This document shows, in pieces, positions 63,988-64,000 of a stretch of DNA of 64,000 bases. The DNA is taken from contig NC_034412.1 of the NCBI RefSeq assembly GCF_002078875.1, positions 28,675,458 to 28,739,457 of the forward strand, read 5' to 3'. Under the pieces are notes generated by a model, which did no database searches, was not told the origin of the DNA, and was given only the letters and a program-made list of their open reading frames with translations. Numbering within the stretch: position 1 is the stretch's first letter; the number at the start of each line of letters is the position of its first letter. The position numbers and the translations under genes were made by a program. This DNA comes from Numida meleagris (taxonomy: Eukaryota; Chordata; Aves; Galliformes; Numididae).

Positions 63988-64000
63988 CATAGAATCATAG
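63988..64000 (-). mobile_element. Start of an antisense CR1 3' end cut by the window edge
   Basis: The last 13 bases read tcatagaatcatag, i.e. tandem CATAGAAT-type units that normally begin an antisense CR1 (compare 4409-4430). Only the terminal repeat is inside the window. Confidence 0.5.

Overview
This window is vertebrate nuclear DNA, most likely from a bird and probably a galliform such as chicken. It is AT-rich and has long introns with GT-AG borders. Recognisable interspersed repeats are almost all CR1 LINEs, the dominant avian LINE, whose 3' ends carry ATTCTATG-type repeats. There is also one internally deleted mariner-like DNA transposon of the kind described as Galluhop in chicken. 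No bacterial, phage, plasmid or CRISPR feature is visible.

The one gene I can support is the 3' part of tolloid-like 1 (TLL1) on the + strand. Twelve coding exons between 7514 and 43625 join in frame with compatible phases (1,884 nt, 627 residues plus stop). They encode the second part of CUB1, then CUB2, EGF1, CUB3, EGF2, CUB4, CUB5 and the C-terminal tail. The signal peptide, prodomain, astacin protease domain and first part of CUB1 lie upstream of the window. TLL1 is a secreted BMP-1/tolloid-type metalloproteinase. Its CUB and EGF modules, the part encoded here, position substrates such as procollagens and chordin.

Layout: 1-7513 is intron inside CUB1, with one internally deleted CR1 (about 2185-3559) and a short CR1 3' end (4409-4516). 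7514-43625 holds the exons, separated by introns of 0.8-6.4 kb. Those introns carry CR1 pieces (11470-11640, 16118-16545, 22909-23012, 39045-39488), a 2.3 kb internally deleted CR1 (39979-42248) and a 567 bp mariner derivative (34111-34677). 43626 to about 45515 is the TLL1 3' UTR, ending near paired AATAAA signals. From about 45516 to the right edge is intergenic, apparently gene-free DNA with a few CR1 scraps. The last 4 kb has no recognised repeat and could hold conserved non-coding elements.

I did not find an undescribed biological system. The most informative oddities are in the CR1 copies (in-frame fusion across a large deletion, altered catalytic residues, loss of the reverse-transcriptase active-site block), repeats sitting close to TLL1 splice sites, and one unexplained GC-richer open frame at 52754-53050. 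Family assignments rest on reading translated sequence from memory of the families; no search was run.
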